DNA from: an uncultured Endomicrobiia bacterium
GTDB lineage: Bacteria; Elusimicrobiota; Endomicrobiia; Endomicrobiales; Endomicrobiaceae
Length of the DNA: 64,000 nt
Assembly (NCBI GenBank): GCA_938040055.1
Contig: CALHWY010000012.1
Location: 286,363 to 350,362, forward strand
Direction of reading: 5' to 3'
The stretch's first letter is position 1, and the number at the start of each line of letters is the position of its first letter. Both the position numbers and the translations under genes were made by a program. This document shows positions 34,957 to 44,389 of the stretch, one piece after another. Below the pieces are notes generated by a model. The model was not told where the DNA came from. It did no database searches and saw only the letters and a list, made by a program, of their open reading frames with translations.

Positions 34957-35948
34957 TATTGCACCAATGCGCTGAATGAAAGCAGGTATTTGCTGAAATC
35001 TTCATCATTTATTTTATATTGCTGTGCGGCGGCGGAAATCTCATAATTTCTAAGCCTCATGCCGAATCCGTAACTATATCTGAACTTTCCGGAGTCAAAA
35101 TTATTATCGCTTACAAGTCCAAGCCTTACGCATACCGCGCCGTTGATATACTGTTCAATGCCGAATCTGACAAAATCTTCCTGTAAACCGCCGAAACGGT
35201 AAAAACGCTTTTCCCAGTCCGTGGCCAAAAGAAAGCCTTTGAGATGATAACCTGTTCCCGCCCTGAGAATCAGAGGAAGCTGTTCGGTATTATAATCGTC
35301 CCAAAACATAAATCCGGCAAGATTTTTAATGTCAAAACCGAAAAATATATTATTGCCGGCGGGAAAGGCAAAGGACAGATCCAGAGCGAAACCGTTGCCG
35401 GAGCCTATATTGGAATCCGCCTGTCCCGCGAAATTGTAAGATTCGCCTATTTTGCCGTAAAGATAAGTCATATTTATGCCCACGGAATAACCTTTTTCGT
35501 TTTTCTGTCCGGCCGCTATTGAAAAAGAGTTGAGATAAATCTCCGATATGCGTTTTCCGCCGCCGGAATATTCTTTTTTTACGGTACAGTCCGAAAGGGC
35601 CTGCCAAACCAAAGCCGCCGTATTCTGTATCAACACAAACGACGTAAGCCCCTGTCCCGAAGGTTCAAAAACGCTTACTTTATCCGGCGAAGCTCCGCTT
35701 TGGCGCGAGAGAACTCCCGTTACTTCCGCTCTCGTGCCGCCTTCGGAAAACCCGTACATGGCCGAATTGTAATAGAAAGAGTCATTACTTCCCATCAAGC
35801 CCGTTCCGGCTTCCCCCATAGCCATCGAGCGCGCCGTAGGAGCCGCTCCGTCATAACTGTTGGGCAGAGTCGGAGCCTTTCCGGCAAAAGAGTTTTGCGC
35901 CGGAACCGTCATCACAACCGCCAATAACAAAATTTTAATTTTTTTCAT
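34956..35948 (-). CDS. PorV/PorQ-like outer-membrane beta-barrel protein
   Basis: 330 aa. Signal peptide at residues 1-22 (ending NSFA). The mature N-terminus TARSMAMGEAGTGLMGSNDSFYYNSA matches the PorV/UPF0164 FadL-like family, where a plug-like segment precedes about 14 beta strands. Alternating aromatic strands run to the terminal LLSFSALVQ. In Bacteroidota such proteins serve type IX secretion; elsewhere the role is unknown. It overlaps the ABC transporter by 4 bases, at the end of the lipid A group. Confidence 0.72.
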   Translation of the reverse strand: MKKIKILLLAVVMTVPAQNSFAGKAPTLPNSYDGAAPTARSMAMGEAGTGLMGSNDSFYYNSAMYGFSEGGTRAEVTGVLSRQSGASPDKVSVFEPSGQGLTSFVLIQNTAALVWQALSDCTVKKEYSGGGKRISEIYLNSFSIAAGQKNEKGYSVGINMTYLYGKIGESYNFAGQADSNIGSGNGFALDLSFAFPAGNNIFFGFDIKNLAGFMFWDDYNTEQLPLILRAGTGYHLKGFLLATDWEKRFYRFGGLQEDFVRFGIEQYINGAVCVRLGLVSDNNFDSGKFRYSYGFGMRLRNYEISAAAQQYKINDEDFSKYLLSFSALVQ

Positions 35949-37687
35949 AATACCTGCAATTCGTTTAATTTTTTATATACGCCGTTTTCAATCCGGCTTA
36001 ATTGTTCATGGGAGCCCGTTTCAACTATGCGTCCTTTGTCCATAACAATAATTTTATCCGCATTCCTGACCGTTGAAAGCCTGTGAGCTATCAAAATAAC
36101 GGTTCTGTTTTTCATCAGTTTTTCCACCGCGTCCTGAATAAGTTTTTCCGATTCGGTGTCAAGCGCGCTTGTCGCCTCGTCGAATATCAGTATCGGCGGA
36201 TTTTTAAGAATCGCCCTGGCTATAGACAGCCTCTGTTTCTCCCCGCCGGAAAGACGTACGCCTCTTTCCCCGACAAGAGTATCATAGCCCTCAGACAGCC
36301 TGGAAATAAAACCGGAAGCGTTGGCGCTTTCGGCCGCCGCCTCTATTTGCCGCATTGAAGCGCAGGGATTTCCGTAAGCGATATTATACTTAATAGTGTC
36401 GTCAAAAAGAACGTTATCCTGGGAAACTACCCCGATATTAAGCCTTAAAGACTCCAGGGCAATATTTTTTATATTATGCCCGTCTATAAAAATCCCTCCG
36501 GAGACAGGATCGTAAAATCTAAGAAGAAGGTTTGCCACCGTCGTTTTTCCAGAACCGGAAAGCCCGACAAAAGCCACAGACTGTCCGCGTTTTATTTCAA
36601 GATTGAAATTTTCGAGAACGTTTTTATCCCGGACATACCCGAATGTCACGTTTTTATATTTTACGGAATTTTCAAACCCGTTTAAAGTTTCAGCATTATC
36701 CGGATTTTTTACCGAAGGTTTTTCGTCAAGAATCTCAAATATTCTCTCAGCCGAAGCGAGTCCGGCCTGTATAAGGGAATTGAGATGGGCGAAATTTCTT
36801 ACCGGTTCATACATCTGCCCGACCGCAGCTATAAAAGCGAAAAAAGCTCCTGCCGTCCACACGCCGTCCAGAACGTCAATTCCTCCGAAATAAAGAACTA
36901 CCGACACAGCCGCCGCTCCCATAAAATTCATTATCGGACTTGATCTGGCGTCTACTCTTATCACTCTCAGGGCAAAGTTATAATATTTGTCATTTTCCTC
37001 TTTGAATTTGAGTTCTTCGTGTTTCTGGGTATTATAAGCTTTTATCACAGAAAAACCCAGCAGCATTTGGGACAAAGACGAATATATCTCCGCCATCTGC
37101 TTCTGTCCCTCTTTAGCGGACTTTCTTATTTTTCTGGCAAAAATTACCAGCGGCACGGCGGCAGCGGGAAAACCGACGAACACGATCAGGGAAAACTTCC
37201 AGTTCAGGTAAAAAGCCGCCGCTATCATCCCTAAAAAAGTAAGAGCGTCTTTGATAAGACTCGCGGGCGCTCTGACTATGGACATTTCCAAAACGCTCAG
37301 ATCGCTGGTAACCCTTGACATTATCTTCGCCGAAGAATTTCTGACATAAAAATCATGCGAAAGAATTATGAGCTTCTCATAAATCCGCATGCGCAAATCT
37401 CTTATGACATTCTGCCCTATATAATTAAGAAGATAGCTCCGCCCGTAATCGGCAAATCCTTTCAGCGCAAAAACAGCCGGAACGCCGAAAGCCGCAAAAA
37501 AAAGCATTGTAAGATTTTTATCTATAAAAATGCCGTCGACAGCTTTCTTAAGAAGCACAAGCAGAGAGGTCGCAAACCCGGCAAAAGCGCTCATGCAAAT
37601 GACGGCTATAAAAAATCTTCCGGCATAAGGCCTCAGATATTTCAGCAAGCGCCCGAGATTAGTTTTCTTTACGGTATTTTTCTTCAT
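35945..37687 (-). CDS. ABC exporter with fused membrane and ATPase domains, MsbA type (copy 2)
   Basis: 580-aa half-transporter: six membrane helices (residues 15-300), then a nucleotide-binding domain with Walker A GLSGSGKTTV, signature LSGGEKQRLSIARA, Walker B ILIFDEAT and H-loop IAHRLST, all complete. It resembles MsbA/LmrA lipid exporters. It overlaps the upstream paralogue by 4 bases. Encoded beside lpxB, it probably flips lipid A-core across the inner membrane, perhaps as a heterodimer with copy 1. Confidence 0.9.
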   Translation of the reverse strand: MKKNTVKKTNLGRLLKYLRPYAGRFFIAVICMSAFAGFATSLLVLLKKAVDGIFIDKNLTMLFFAAFGVPAVFALKGFADYGRSYLLNYIGQNVIRDLRMRIYEKLIILSHDFYVRNSSAKIMSRVTSDLSVLEMSIVRAPASLIKDALTFLGMIAAAFYLNWKFSLIVFVGFPAAAVPLVIFARKIRKSAKEGQKQMAEIYSSLSQMLLGFSVIKAYNTQKHEELKFKEENDKYYNFALRVIRVDARSSPIMNFMGAAAVSVVLYFGGIDVLDGVWTAGAFFAFIAAVGQMYEPVRNFAHLNSLIQAGLASAERIFEILDEKPSVKNPDNAETLNGFENSVKYKNVTFGYVRDKNVLENFNLEIKRGQSVAFVGLSGSGKTTVANLLLRFYDPVSGGIFIDGHNIKNIALESLRLNIGVVSQDNVLFDDTIKYNIAYGNPCASMRQIEAAAESANASGFISRLSEGYDTLVGERGVRLSGGEKQRLSIARAILKNPPILIFDEATSALDTESEKLIQDAVEKLMKNRTVILIAHRLSTVRNADKIIVMDKGRIVETGSHEQLSRIENGVYKKLNELQVL

Positions 37688-39420
37688 AGTTTTTGCATCT
37701 TATTGAGTTTTCGGTATATTCCGCCGTTTATGCGCATCAACTCTTCATGCGTACCGGTTTCCGCGACGCGCCCTTTGTCCATAACAATGATTTTGTCGGC
37801 ATTTCTGACCGTAGACAACCTGTGAGCTATTACAATAGCGGTTCTGTTTTTCATCAGTCTTTCCACCGCGTCCTGAACAAGCTTTTCCGACTCGGAATCA
37901 AGCGCGCTTGTGGCTTCGTCAAGCAAAAGCAGCGGCGAATTTTTCAGCATTGCCCTGGCTATCGACAGTCTCTGTTTTTCCCCGCCGGAAAGTTTTATTC
38001 CCCTTTCCCCCACTCTGGCGGCATATCCTCCGGGCAGTTTTGAAATAAAGTCATGCGCATTAGCGTTTTTTGCCGCTTTAATTATGTCTTCCGCAGACGC
38101 GTCAAAGCTTCCGTAAGATATATTGTATTTTACGGTTTCGTCAAAAAGCATAATGTCCTGGCTCACTATTGCCATCTGTTTTCTTAGCGACCCGAGCGTA
38201 AACTTTCTGATATCGGTTCCGTCTATATAAATGCTTCCTTTTGCGGGATCGTAAAACCTTAAAAGAAGATTGATGACCGTCGTTTTGCCGGAACCGGAAT
38301 GCCCGACTATCGCGACGGTTTCTCCCCGGTTTACTGTTATGGTGAAATTTTCAAGTATATTTTTACCCGCCGCATAGCCGAACGAGATGTCTTTATATTC
38401 GATTTTTCTTTCAAAAGGCGGCATCGGCCCGGCGCCGGGAAGATCCCGCACCGAAGGCTCCTGATCCAGAATATCAAACACTCTTTCTGCCCCGGAAAGT
38501 CCGTTTTGTATCTGGCTGTTTACGGAAGCAAAACTTTTGACGGGTTTATACATTTTTGTCACGGCATAAAAAAAGACCATAAAATCGCCCGGGGACCACA
38601 CGCCTTGTATGACGTCCCTTCCGCCGAAAAACAAAACGACTCCGGCGGCAAGCGCTCCGATAAACTCTATCATCGGGGCAAGACGCGCGTCCATTCTTAC
38701 TATTCTTAAAATTATATTGTAGAATTTGTCATTGTCGCGTCTGAATCTGTCCGTCTCGCGTTTTTCGCCGCAGAATGCCTTTATTACGGAAAACCCGTTA
38801 AGCATTTTCGAAAGGGAAGAATATATCTCCGCCATCTGCTCCTGGCTTTCCCCGGCGGCCTTTTTCATTTTCCGCGAAAGCGCCGCCAAAGGAAAAGAAA
38901 CAAGCGGAAGCACCGTAAAAACTATCAGGGCAAACTTCCAGTTCAGGTAAAAAACATAGACGGTGACTCCGGCAAATATCAAAAATTCTTTAGTTACGGC
39001 GGCGGGCACTTTCACTATCGCGTTCTGCACCGCCCCCAGATCATTAGTCAGTCTGGAAATTATTTTTGCGGAAGAATTGTCTATAAAAAAATTATGCGAT
39101 AAAGACATTATTTTCAAATGAAGCTGTTTTCTCATATCTCTTACGACATTCTGCCCTATGTAATTAAGAAAATAACTTCTTCCGTAGTCGCAAACGCCAA
39201 GCACCGCATAAACAGCCGGGAAAACCAGAGCCACCCTCAAAAGCATTTCAGCCGTGTCGGTTCTCAAAAATATCTTATTTATAAAATTGTTCAGCACCGT
39301 CAGGACGTAAATATCCGTAACGGCATATATTATCATGCATAATAAGGCCAGCAAAAATCTGTGAATATAGGGTTTCAGATATTTTTCCAGCCGTTTTAAT
39401 TCGAGTTTCTTTTTTTTCAT
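37684..39420 (-). CDS. ABC exporter, MsbA type (copy 1)
   Basis: 578-aa paralogue of the downstream transporter with the same layout (GHSGSGKTTV, LSGGEKQRLSIARA, LLLLDEAT, IAHRLST). Shared stretches such as QMAEIYSSLS, VVRDMRKQ/VIRDLRMR and the common C-terminal half show a tandem duplication. Both ATPase sites look active, unlike many heterodimeric exporters where one is degenerate. It lies 11 bases after lpxB, which supports a lipid A flippase role. Confidence 0.9.
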   Translation of the reverse strand: MKKKKLELKRLEKYLKPYIHRFLLALLCMIIYAVTDIYVLTVLNNFINKIFLRTDTAEMLLRVALVFPAVYAVLGVCDYGRSYFLNYIGQNVVRDMRKQLHLKIMSLSHNFFIDNSSAKIISRLTNDLGAVQNAIVKVPAAVTKEFLIFAGVTVYVFYLNWKFALIVFTVLPLVSFPLAALSRKMKKAAGESQEQMAEIYSSLSKMLNGFSVIKAFCGEKRETDRFRRDNDKFYNIILRIVRMDARLAPMIEFIGALAAGVVLFFGGRDVIQGVWSPGDFMVFFYAVTKMYKPVKSFASVNSQIQNGLSGAERVFDILDQEPSVRDLPGAGPMPPFERKIEYKDISFGYAAGKNILENFTITVNRGETVAIVGHSGSGKTTVINLLLRFYDPAKGSIYIDGTDIRKFTLGSLRKQMAIVSQDIMLFDETVKYNISYGSFDASAEDIIKAAKNANAHDFISKLPGGYAARVGERGIKLSGGEKQRLSIARAMLKNSPLLLLDEATSALDSESEKLVQDAVERLMKNRTAIVIAHRLSTVRNADKIIVMDKGRVAETGTHEELMRINGGIYRKLNKMQKL

Positions 39421-39431
39421 CGACTCTCTTT

Positions 39432-40511
39432 TTATTTATCGCTCAAAATAATTTCAGCGGTTCTTCTGCTTACTCCGGGTTTTCCCAGCATTTTTCTAAA
39501 CGCCAGAAGTTCATTTACTTTCAAAGCGTAATTTCCGGGTTTAAGCTGCTCTATAATGCAGGACGCTATTTTTTCCGGTTCGGCGTCAAACTGTATAAAC
39601 TCTGGAACAATGCTTTTGCCGGCAAGTATGTTTGCAAGAGTTATGTACTTTACAGTAGCTATCATTTTTATGAAAAAATAATTGAAATAAGACAATTTGT
39701 ACATAACCGCCATAGGAATGCCGAGGAGAGAGTTCTCCAAACTTACCGTGCCCGAAGGACACAGCGCTATGTCTATAAGTTTTCTCTTTTCAAAATCCCC
39801 GCCCGGTTCATGCTTTATATAATCCGGCAGCTGCGCAGAAATATTTTTATTTACGCTGAAGATAATAAATCCGGCGCCGAGCTTTTCCCTCAGTATTGCC
39901 GCGGTTTTAAGAATTATCGGCATATGTCTTTTTATGACGCTTTTTCTGCTGCCCGGAAACAGCCCTATTAAAGGAGGCGAAGACGGGCCGAAATCCGTCT
40001 TTTCGGGAACAAGATCTATCAGGGGATTTCCGACAAAAAACGCGTCGACGCCCTGATCCCTGTAAAGTTTTTCTTCAAAAGGAAGGATGCAAAGCATTTT
40101 CTTTACATTTGCAGCCAGCACTTTGATTCTTGAGCGTCTTGACGCCCAAACCTGAGGGCTGACATAATAATAAACGGGGATTTCCATCCGTTTCGCGAGC
40201 TTTGCGACAAAAGAGTGAAAGCCGTAATAATCGACAAGAATAACTTTATCCGGTCTGCCGCTTAAAAAAAACGCTTTGATTTTTTTATATGTTTCTTTTA
40301 ATATGAAAACGGGTTTGAGAGGGAAAAAACCGAAAGCGTTTATATTGACTATGTCTTCGATGAAACTGTCGGAAACGGCTTTAAGATTTTCCCCTCCGGA
40401 CGCGGTTATTACGGTTGAAGGAGAGAGTTTTTTTATTTCTTTTACAAGATTTGCCGCATGCATATCCCCGGACAAATCTCCCGCGGATATAAAAATTTTA
40501 TCATTTGCCAC
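39432..40511 (-). CDS. lpxB: Lipid-A-disaccharide synthase (LpxB)
   Basis: Membrane-associated GT19 enzyme that joins UDP-2,3-diacyl-GlcN to lipid X. 359 aa. It opens with FISAGDLSGDMHAANLV (family SxGExSGDxH, here with Asp in place of Glu). YYVSPQVWASRRSRIKVLA, VGNPLIDL and LFPGSRKSVIKRHMP are diagnostic. Next to the MsbA-type genes. Followed upstream by a 762-base gap that separates it from gnnA. Confidence 0.94.
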   Translation of the reverse strand: MANDKIFISAGDLSGDMHAANLVKEIKKLSPSTVITASGGENLKAVSDSFIEDIVNINAFGFFPLKPVFILKETYKKIKAFFLSGRPDKVILVDYYGFHSFVAKLAKRMEIPVYYYVSPQVWASRRSRIKVLAANVKKMLCILPFEEKLYRDQGVDAFFVGNPLIDLVPEKTDFGPSSPPLIGLFPGSRKSVIKRHMPIILKTAAILREKLGAGFIIFSVNKNISAQLPDYIKHEPGGDFEKRKLIDIALCPSGTVSLENSLLGIPMAVMYKLSYFNYFFIKMIATVKYITLANILAGKSIVPEFIQFDAEPEKIASCIIEQLKPGNYALKVNELLAFRKMLGKPGVSRRTAEIILSDK

Positions 40512-41273
40512 TATTTTTCATCCTTCGCCGGCCGAAAATCATATCCGCGCGGCTTTTTCGCGGCTTAATACGCCCGTTTTAAATCCGGCTGAATTATTCT
40601 GTGACGGCCCGCTGCAGATTTATGAATAATAATATTTGCGGGAAATAAGTTTTGTTTTTCAATCCCGGCCGCATATTTTTAACAAAGACTCCGTCCGTTT
40701 TTGAAATATTATATAACTTTTATACGCATCAAATAATATTTAAAATCGCGACCGGCGCAAATTGCCGCGGCATAATCCGTTTTCAAAGCCGAAATATATG
40801 TCCGGGCCGCAAAAAACAAGCCGGAGATCTTTCAGGAAAGGAATTTGCCGTGCCGAATAAAATTTCCCGTTCATAAACATCCTCGCTTGTTTATTGCAAA
40901 AGCCGGCTCAAAAAATATACGGAGCCCCTCTTTAACGGTTTTTTTATATTAGGCATAAAAGTTCCCGCGGGTTCAAAAGCTATAAAAATTTTTCCCTGAA
41001 AACGGCAGACAAAAAAACATCGGACATATTTATCCCTATAAACGCCGCCATACGCTTCTTTCATTGACAGGCATAAGCGAGCTGTATCACGGAACATAAT
41101 ATTTCCGGCGACCGAGTCTTTCTTTGGACGTTTTCATCGACATACGGCAAGCCGTATCACATAACAAGGGCGGCATAAACCGTCAGACATATATTTCCGT
41201 CTTGCGTACTTAAAAGCTCCGGCTTGCGAACCGGTTTTTCTTTTTACCGCGGGTTATTACCGGATTATACGGT
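40512..41273. other. 762-base gap between lpxB and the gnnA-like gene
   Basis: No recognisable gene. A TATAAT on the minus strand (40708-40713) may belong to an lpxB promoter. A 68-codon minus-strand frame (40891-41097) contains IKKPLKRG, matching a segment at 11.8 kb. A short CCGGTT/AGCCGG hairpin near 41222-41237 could terminate the gnnBA transcript. The rest is unexplained. Confidence 0.4.
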
Positions 41274-42218
41274 TTAAAAAACCATATGCTTTAAAATATT
41301 GAGAGCGAGTTCAACAGCGTCCCGTCCCTGCTCTCCGGAAACCATGGGCTTTTTGCCTTCTATAACGCTGTTAAGAAAATTGTCCAGTTCATAAAACAAA
41401 GGCTCGTCCGAAGGGATTTTCGGCTTTGTGATTTTAATGTCAAAAAGAGAGTTTATTTTTTCCTTCCCTTCTTTTTTAGTATATATTTTCAGGCTTTTGC
41501 CGGCATAGTCGACGGAAATATAAGCATCCGGCTGGAAAATCCTTATTCTTCTGTATTTGTCCATGGAAACCCTGCTGGCCGAAATATCCGCCACGCAGCC
41601 GTTGGCAAACTTCAGCCTCACTTTAGCTATATCTTCCGTCTCGGAAAGCACTTTCGCCCCATGGGCTTCAAAAGAAACGACTTTATCTTTAACAAGATAG
41701 AAAAGCATGTCAAGATCATGTATCATCAGATCAAGAACAACGCCGATATGGGCGGTTCTGGGGTCAAAGGGGCCGAGTCTGTTTACTTCAATAAATCTGG
41801 GATTGCGCACATAAGGCGCGGCAGCAATAACCGCCGGATTAAATCTCTCGACATGGCCCACCTGCAAAATGACATTATGTTTTTGCGCAGTGCCGATAAG
41901 ATCCTGCGCTTCCTCAACGCTTAAAGTAACGGGTTTTTCGACAAGACAATGAATGCCTTTTTCCAAAAGAGGTTTGGCTATCCGATAATGAAACTGCGTC
42001 GGCGCCGCTATCACGACGGCCTCCGCTTTGCCTATAAGCTCTTTATAATCCGTAAAAATCTCAGCTTTTAATTTATTGGATTTTATTATTTTCTCGGCTC
42101 TCTTTTCATCGGTGTCCACTATATACTCAAGCCGTGAATTCGGATGTTTGCCGAGAATTCTCGCATGATGCTGTCCGAGCGAACCTACTCCGACAACAGC
42201 GGTTGTGATTGTCTTCAT
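41274..42218 (-). CDS. Gfo/Idh/MocA oxidoreductase, probable UDP-GlcNAc 3-dehydrogenase (GnnA-like)
   Basis: 314 aa. N-terminal Rossmann fold VVGVGSLGQHHARIL (residues 8-22), the family EKP motif in HCLVEKPVTLS near 95, and a catalytic region GVVLDLMIHDLDMLFYLV with the conserved His. It overlaps the aminotransferase by 4 bases. In Acidithiobacillus and Leptospira the same oxidoreductase/aminotransferase pair next to lpx genes (gnnA/gnnB) converts UDP-GlcNAc to UDP-GlcNAc3N for lipid A with amide chains at C3. Family is certain; the GnnA role is inferred from the pair and the lpx neighbourhood. Confidence 0.78.
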   Translation of the reverse strand: MKTITTAVVGVGSLGQHHARILGKHPNSRLEYIVDTDEKRAEKIIKSNKLKAEIFTDYKELIGKAEAVVIAAPTQFHYRIAKPLLEKGIHCLVEKPVTLSVEEAQDLIGTAQKHNVILQVGHVERFNPAVIAAAPYVRNPRFIEVNRLGPFDPRTAHIGVVLDLMIHDLDMLFYLVKDKVVSFEAHGAKVLSETEDIAKVRLKFANGCVADISASRVSMDKYRRIRIFQPDAYISVDYAGKSLKIYTKKEGKEKINSLFDIKITKPKIPSDEPLFYELDNFLNSVIEGKKPMVSGEQGRDAVELALNILKHMVF

Positions 42219-43309
42219 TTTTTATAATCCTTTACCGTTTTTATTATTCTGTCGGTATCGGCTTTTGAAAGAGACGGATGAACGGGCAGAGAAAGCACTT
42301 CTTTCGCCGCTTTCTCGGCCTCGGGGCATATGCCCGCTTTGTAACCGAGTTTTTTATAATAAGGCTGTCTGTACATTACCGTGTCGTAATATATGCCGCA
42401 TCCGACGCCGTTGTCCCTGAGATATTTCATAAACTTATCTCTTTGGGAAGCTTTGACCCTGACCGTATACTGATGAAATACATGCCTGCATTTTTTAGGC
42501 ACTGACGGAGTTTTGATAAAATCCAGCCATTCAAAAGCTTTATTGTATTTTTGCGCGTTGGCGTTCCTTTTTTCTATCCAGTCTTCAAGCTGCTCAAGCT
42601 GGGCAATGCCTATCGCCGCGGCGAGATTTGTAAGCCTGTAATTGTATCCGAGCGCAATATGCGTGGAATGCCCCTGTCTGCCGTGATTGATAATCCGTCT
42701 GGCGCATTTATCCATTCCGGCGTCATTTGTAAGAATAATGCCGCCTTCGCCCGTCATCATATTTTTTGTGGCGTAAAAAGAAAAGCCGGCAGCGTCGCCG
42801 AAAGAACCCGCTTTTTTGTTCCCGTAAGAAGCTCCGTGCGCCTGGCAGGCGTCTTCAATGAGCTTAAATTTATATTTTTTCTTAAGTTTCATTATCGCGT
42901 CCATATCGCAGGCAAGCCCGTAAAGATGAACCGCCATAACGGCTTTGACGTTTTTTTCTTTTTTTAATATTTTCTCAAGTTCTGCCGGATTGATATTGTA
43001 TGTCTCAGGATCTATGTCCGCGAATAAAGGCTTTGCCCCGCAGAAAAGAATCGAATTCGCCGTGGCTATGAAAGAAAACGGAGTAGTCACTACTTTATCT
43101 CCGGGCCCGACTCCGCACATTAAAAGCGCGGTATGAAGGGAAGTCGTCCCGTTGGCGTTTGCAATGGCGAATTTCGCGCCCGAATACCGGGCAAAAGACC
43201 GTTCGAACCTTTCGACATATTTTCCGCTGGCAAGCATTCTTGAATCCAAAACTTCATTAATAAGGCGTCTTTCTTTTTTACCTATAACCGGACAGGCGAT
43301 GTTAATCAT
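42215..43309 (-). CDS. DegT/DnrJ/EryC1 PLP sugar aminotransferase, probable GnnB-like
   Basis: 364 aa, fold-type I PLP enzyme. NANGTTSLHTALLM binds the cofactor phosphate, IEDACQAHGASYGNKKAGSFGDAAGFSFYATKNM holds the pyridine-binding Asp and the Schiff-base Lys (in ATKNM), and GYNYRLTNLAAAIGIAQLEQL is family-typical. It would transaminate the 3-keto sugar made by its overlapping oxidoreductase partner. Upstream, 279 bases separate it from lpxI; that gap shows no gene. Function by context. Confidence 0.8.
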   Translation of the reverse strand: MINIACPVIGKKERRLINEVLDSRMLASGKYVERFERSFARYSGAKFAIANANGTTSLHTALLMCGVGPGDKVVTTPFSFIATANSILFCGAKPLFADIDPETYNINPAELEKILKKEKNVKAVMAVHLYGLACDMDAIMKLKKKYKFKLIEDACQAHGASYGNKKAGSFGDAAGFSFYATKNMMTGEGGIILTNDAGMDKCARRIINHGRQGHSTHIALGYNYRLTNLAAAIGIAQLEQLEDWIEKRNANAQKYNKAFEWLDFIKTPSVPKKCRHVFHQYTVRVKASQRDKFMKYLRDNGVGCGIYYDTVMYRQPYYKKLGYKAGICPEAEKAAKEVLSLPVHPSLSKADTDRIIKTVKDYKK

Positions 43310-43588
43310 TTTGACCTCTTTTTAATATGATATTAAAACGAAATAATGAATATATCAACTTTTCCCGGGACGCCGCGCCGGATAAATCCCCGGCCCGCCG
43401 GCGGCATTTCCAAACCGCTGCCCGCGGCTTTGCCGTTGCAGGCGGTTTTTTCCGTTTTTATAAACCGGCCGTCTTTCAAGCCTTTGCCCGTCTTTATTTT
43501 ATTCGCCGCAACTTTCCAAAACCGAATACCGGCTCAAATACTAAAGACAGACATTTTCATGTTTTTGCGTATAAACGCATCGGATGCG

Positions 43589-44389
43589 TTAAACCGCTAT
43601 TATGGTTACTCCCGCCTTTTTCGCTTTTTTTATGACGTCTTCCCTGTCCAAAATAAGCGTTACTCCGGCTTCCACTGCCATAGCCCTTATCTTGTTTTCT
43701 TTTAAAACGTCCACTGTATCGGTGCCTATCACCGGCACGTCAAAACGGAAATCCTGCTGCGGTTTCGCCACTTTTACGGCAACGGCATTCTCTCCGCCGA
43801 GTTTATACGCCCTTCTTATGCACTCATCCGTACCTTCGACGGATTCCACAGCCAAAACAGACCTGTCCTTTACCACGACGGTCTGGCCTATATCGAATCC
43901 GGCTATGCCTTTTGCTATCTTAAAGCCGAATTCGACATCTTTTTCCTCGTCTCCTGAAAGTTTTTTTCCGGCGATAAGCCCTTTCTGCGGAAGCAGCGCC
44001 GTCAAATACATATGGGACGGCATTAAAGTTATGCCGTCTTTTAAAAACTCATCCGCTACGGTTTTAAGAATAGTATCGGTTTTTTTGTTTATCAGCCTTC
44101 CCATGACTTTGATCGCGCGCCAGTCCATGGTGATCGCCGAATAAATTTTTACATGCTTTACCTGTCCGGCCATTATAGCCGTTTCAACCCCTTCATTTTT
44201 TAAAGCGTCGATTATTTTCTGGAATTTTCCCACGGAAAGAAGAAAAAATTTATCGCAGTATTTCTCGAGCCCGGGATCAACCTCTTCTTTCAGCCCGACG
44301 CACACGACCTGCCCGCCGCTTTTTTTTATCTCCTGCGCGACAAGAAAAGGAAACCGTCCGTTTCCGGCGATCAAACCCGTTTTTTTCAT
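43589..44389 (-). CDS. lpxI: UDP-2,3-diacylglucosamine pyrophosphatase LpxI
   Basis: 266-aa LpxI (DUF1009) that hydrolyses UDP-2,3-diacylglucosamine to lipid X, replacing LpxH. It shows GLIAGNGRFPFLVAQEIKK at the start, IMAGQVKH, the DIGQTVVVKDRSVLAVESVEGTDE block, and KPQQDFRFDVPVIGTDTV with the catalytic Asp region. It overlaps the lpxA stop by one base, so the flow lpxA-lpxI follows pathway order after LpxD/LpxC. Confidence 0.93.
   Translation of the reverse strand: MKKTGLIAGNGRFPFLVAQEIKKSGGQVVCVGLKEEVDPGLEKYCDKFFLLSVGKFQKIIDALKNEGVETAIMAGQVKHVKIYSAITMDWRAIKVMGRLINKKTDTILKTVADEFLKDGITLMPSHMYLTALLPQKGLIAGKKLSGDEEKDVEFGFKIAKGIAGFDIGQTVVVKDRSVLAVESVEGTDECIRRAYKLGGENAVAVKVAKPQQDFRFDVPVIGTDTVDVLKENKIRAMAVEAGVTLILDREDVIKKAKKAGVTIIAV

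Noticed and set aside
41060..41155. Apparent direct repeat (GCTGTATCAC / GCCGTATCAC regions)
   Set aside because: Only about ten bases match well; too short to call in a spacer of this composition.
43412..43451. Plus-strand hairpin with six T between lpxI and the gnnB-like gene
   Set aside because: The stem has a bulge and a 16-base loop, and there is no plus-strand gene for it to terminate; no T-run on the minus strand.
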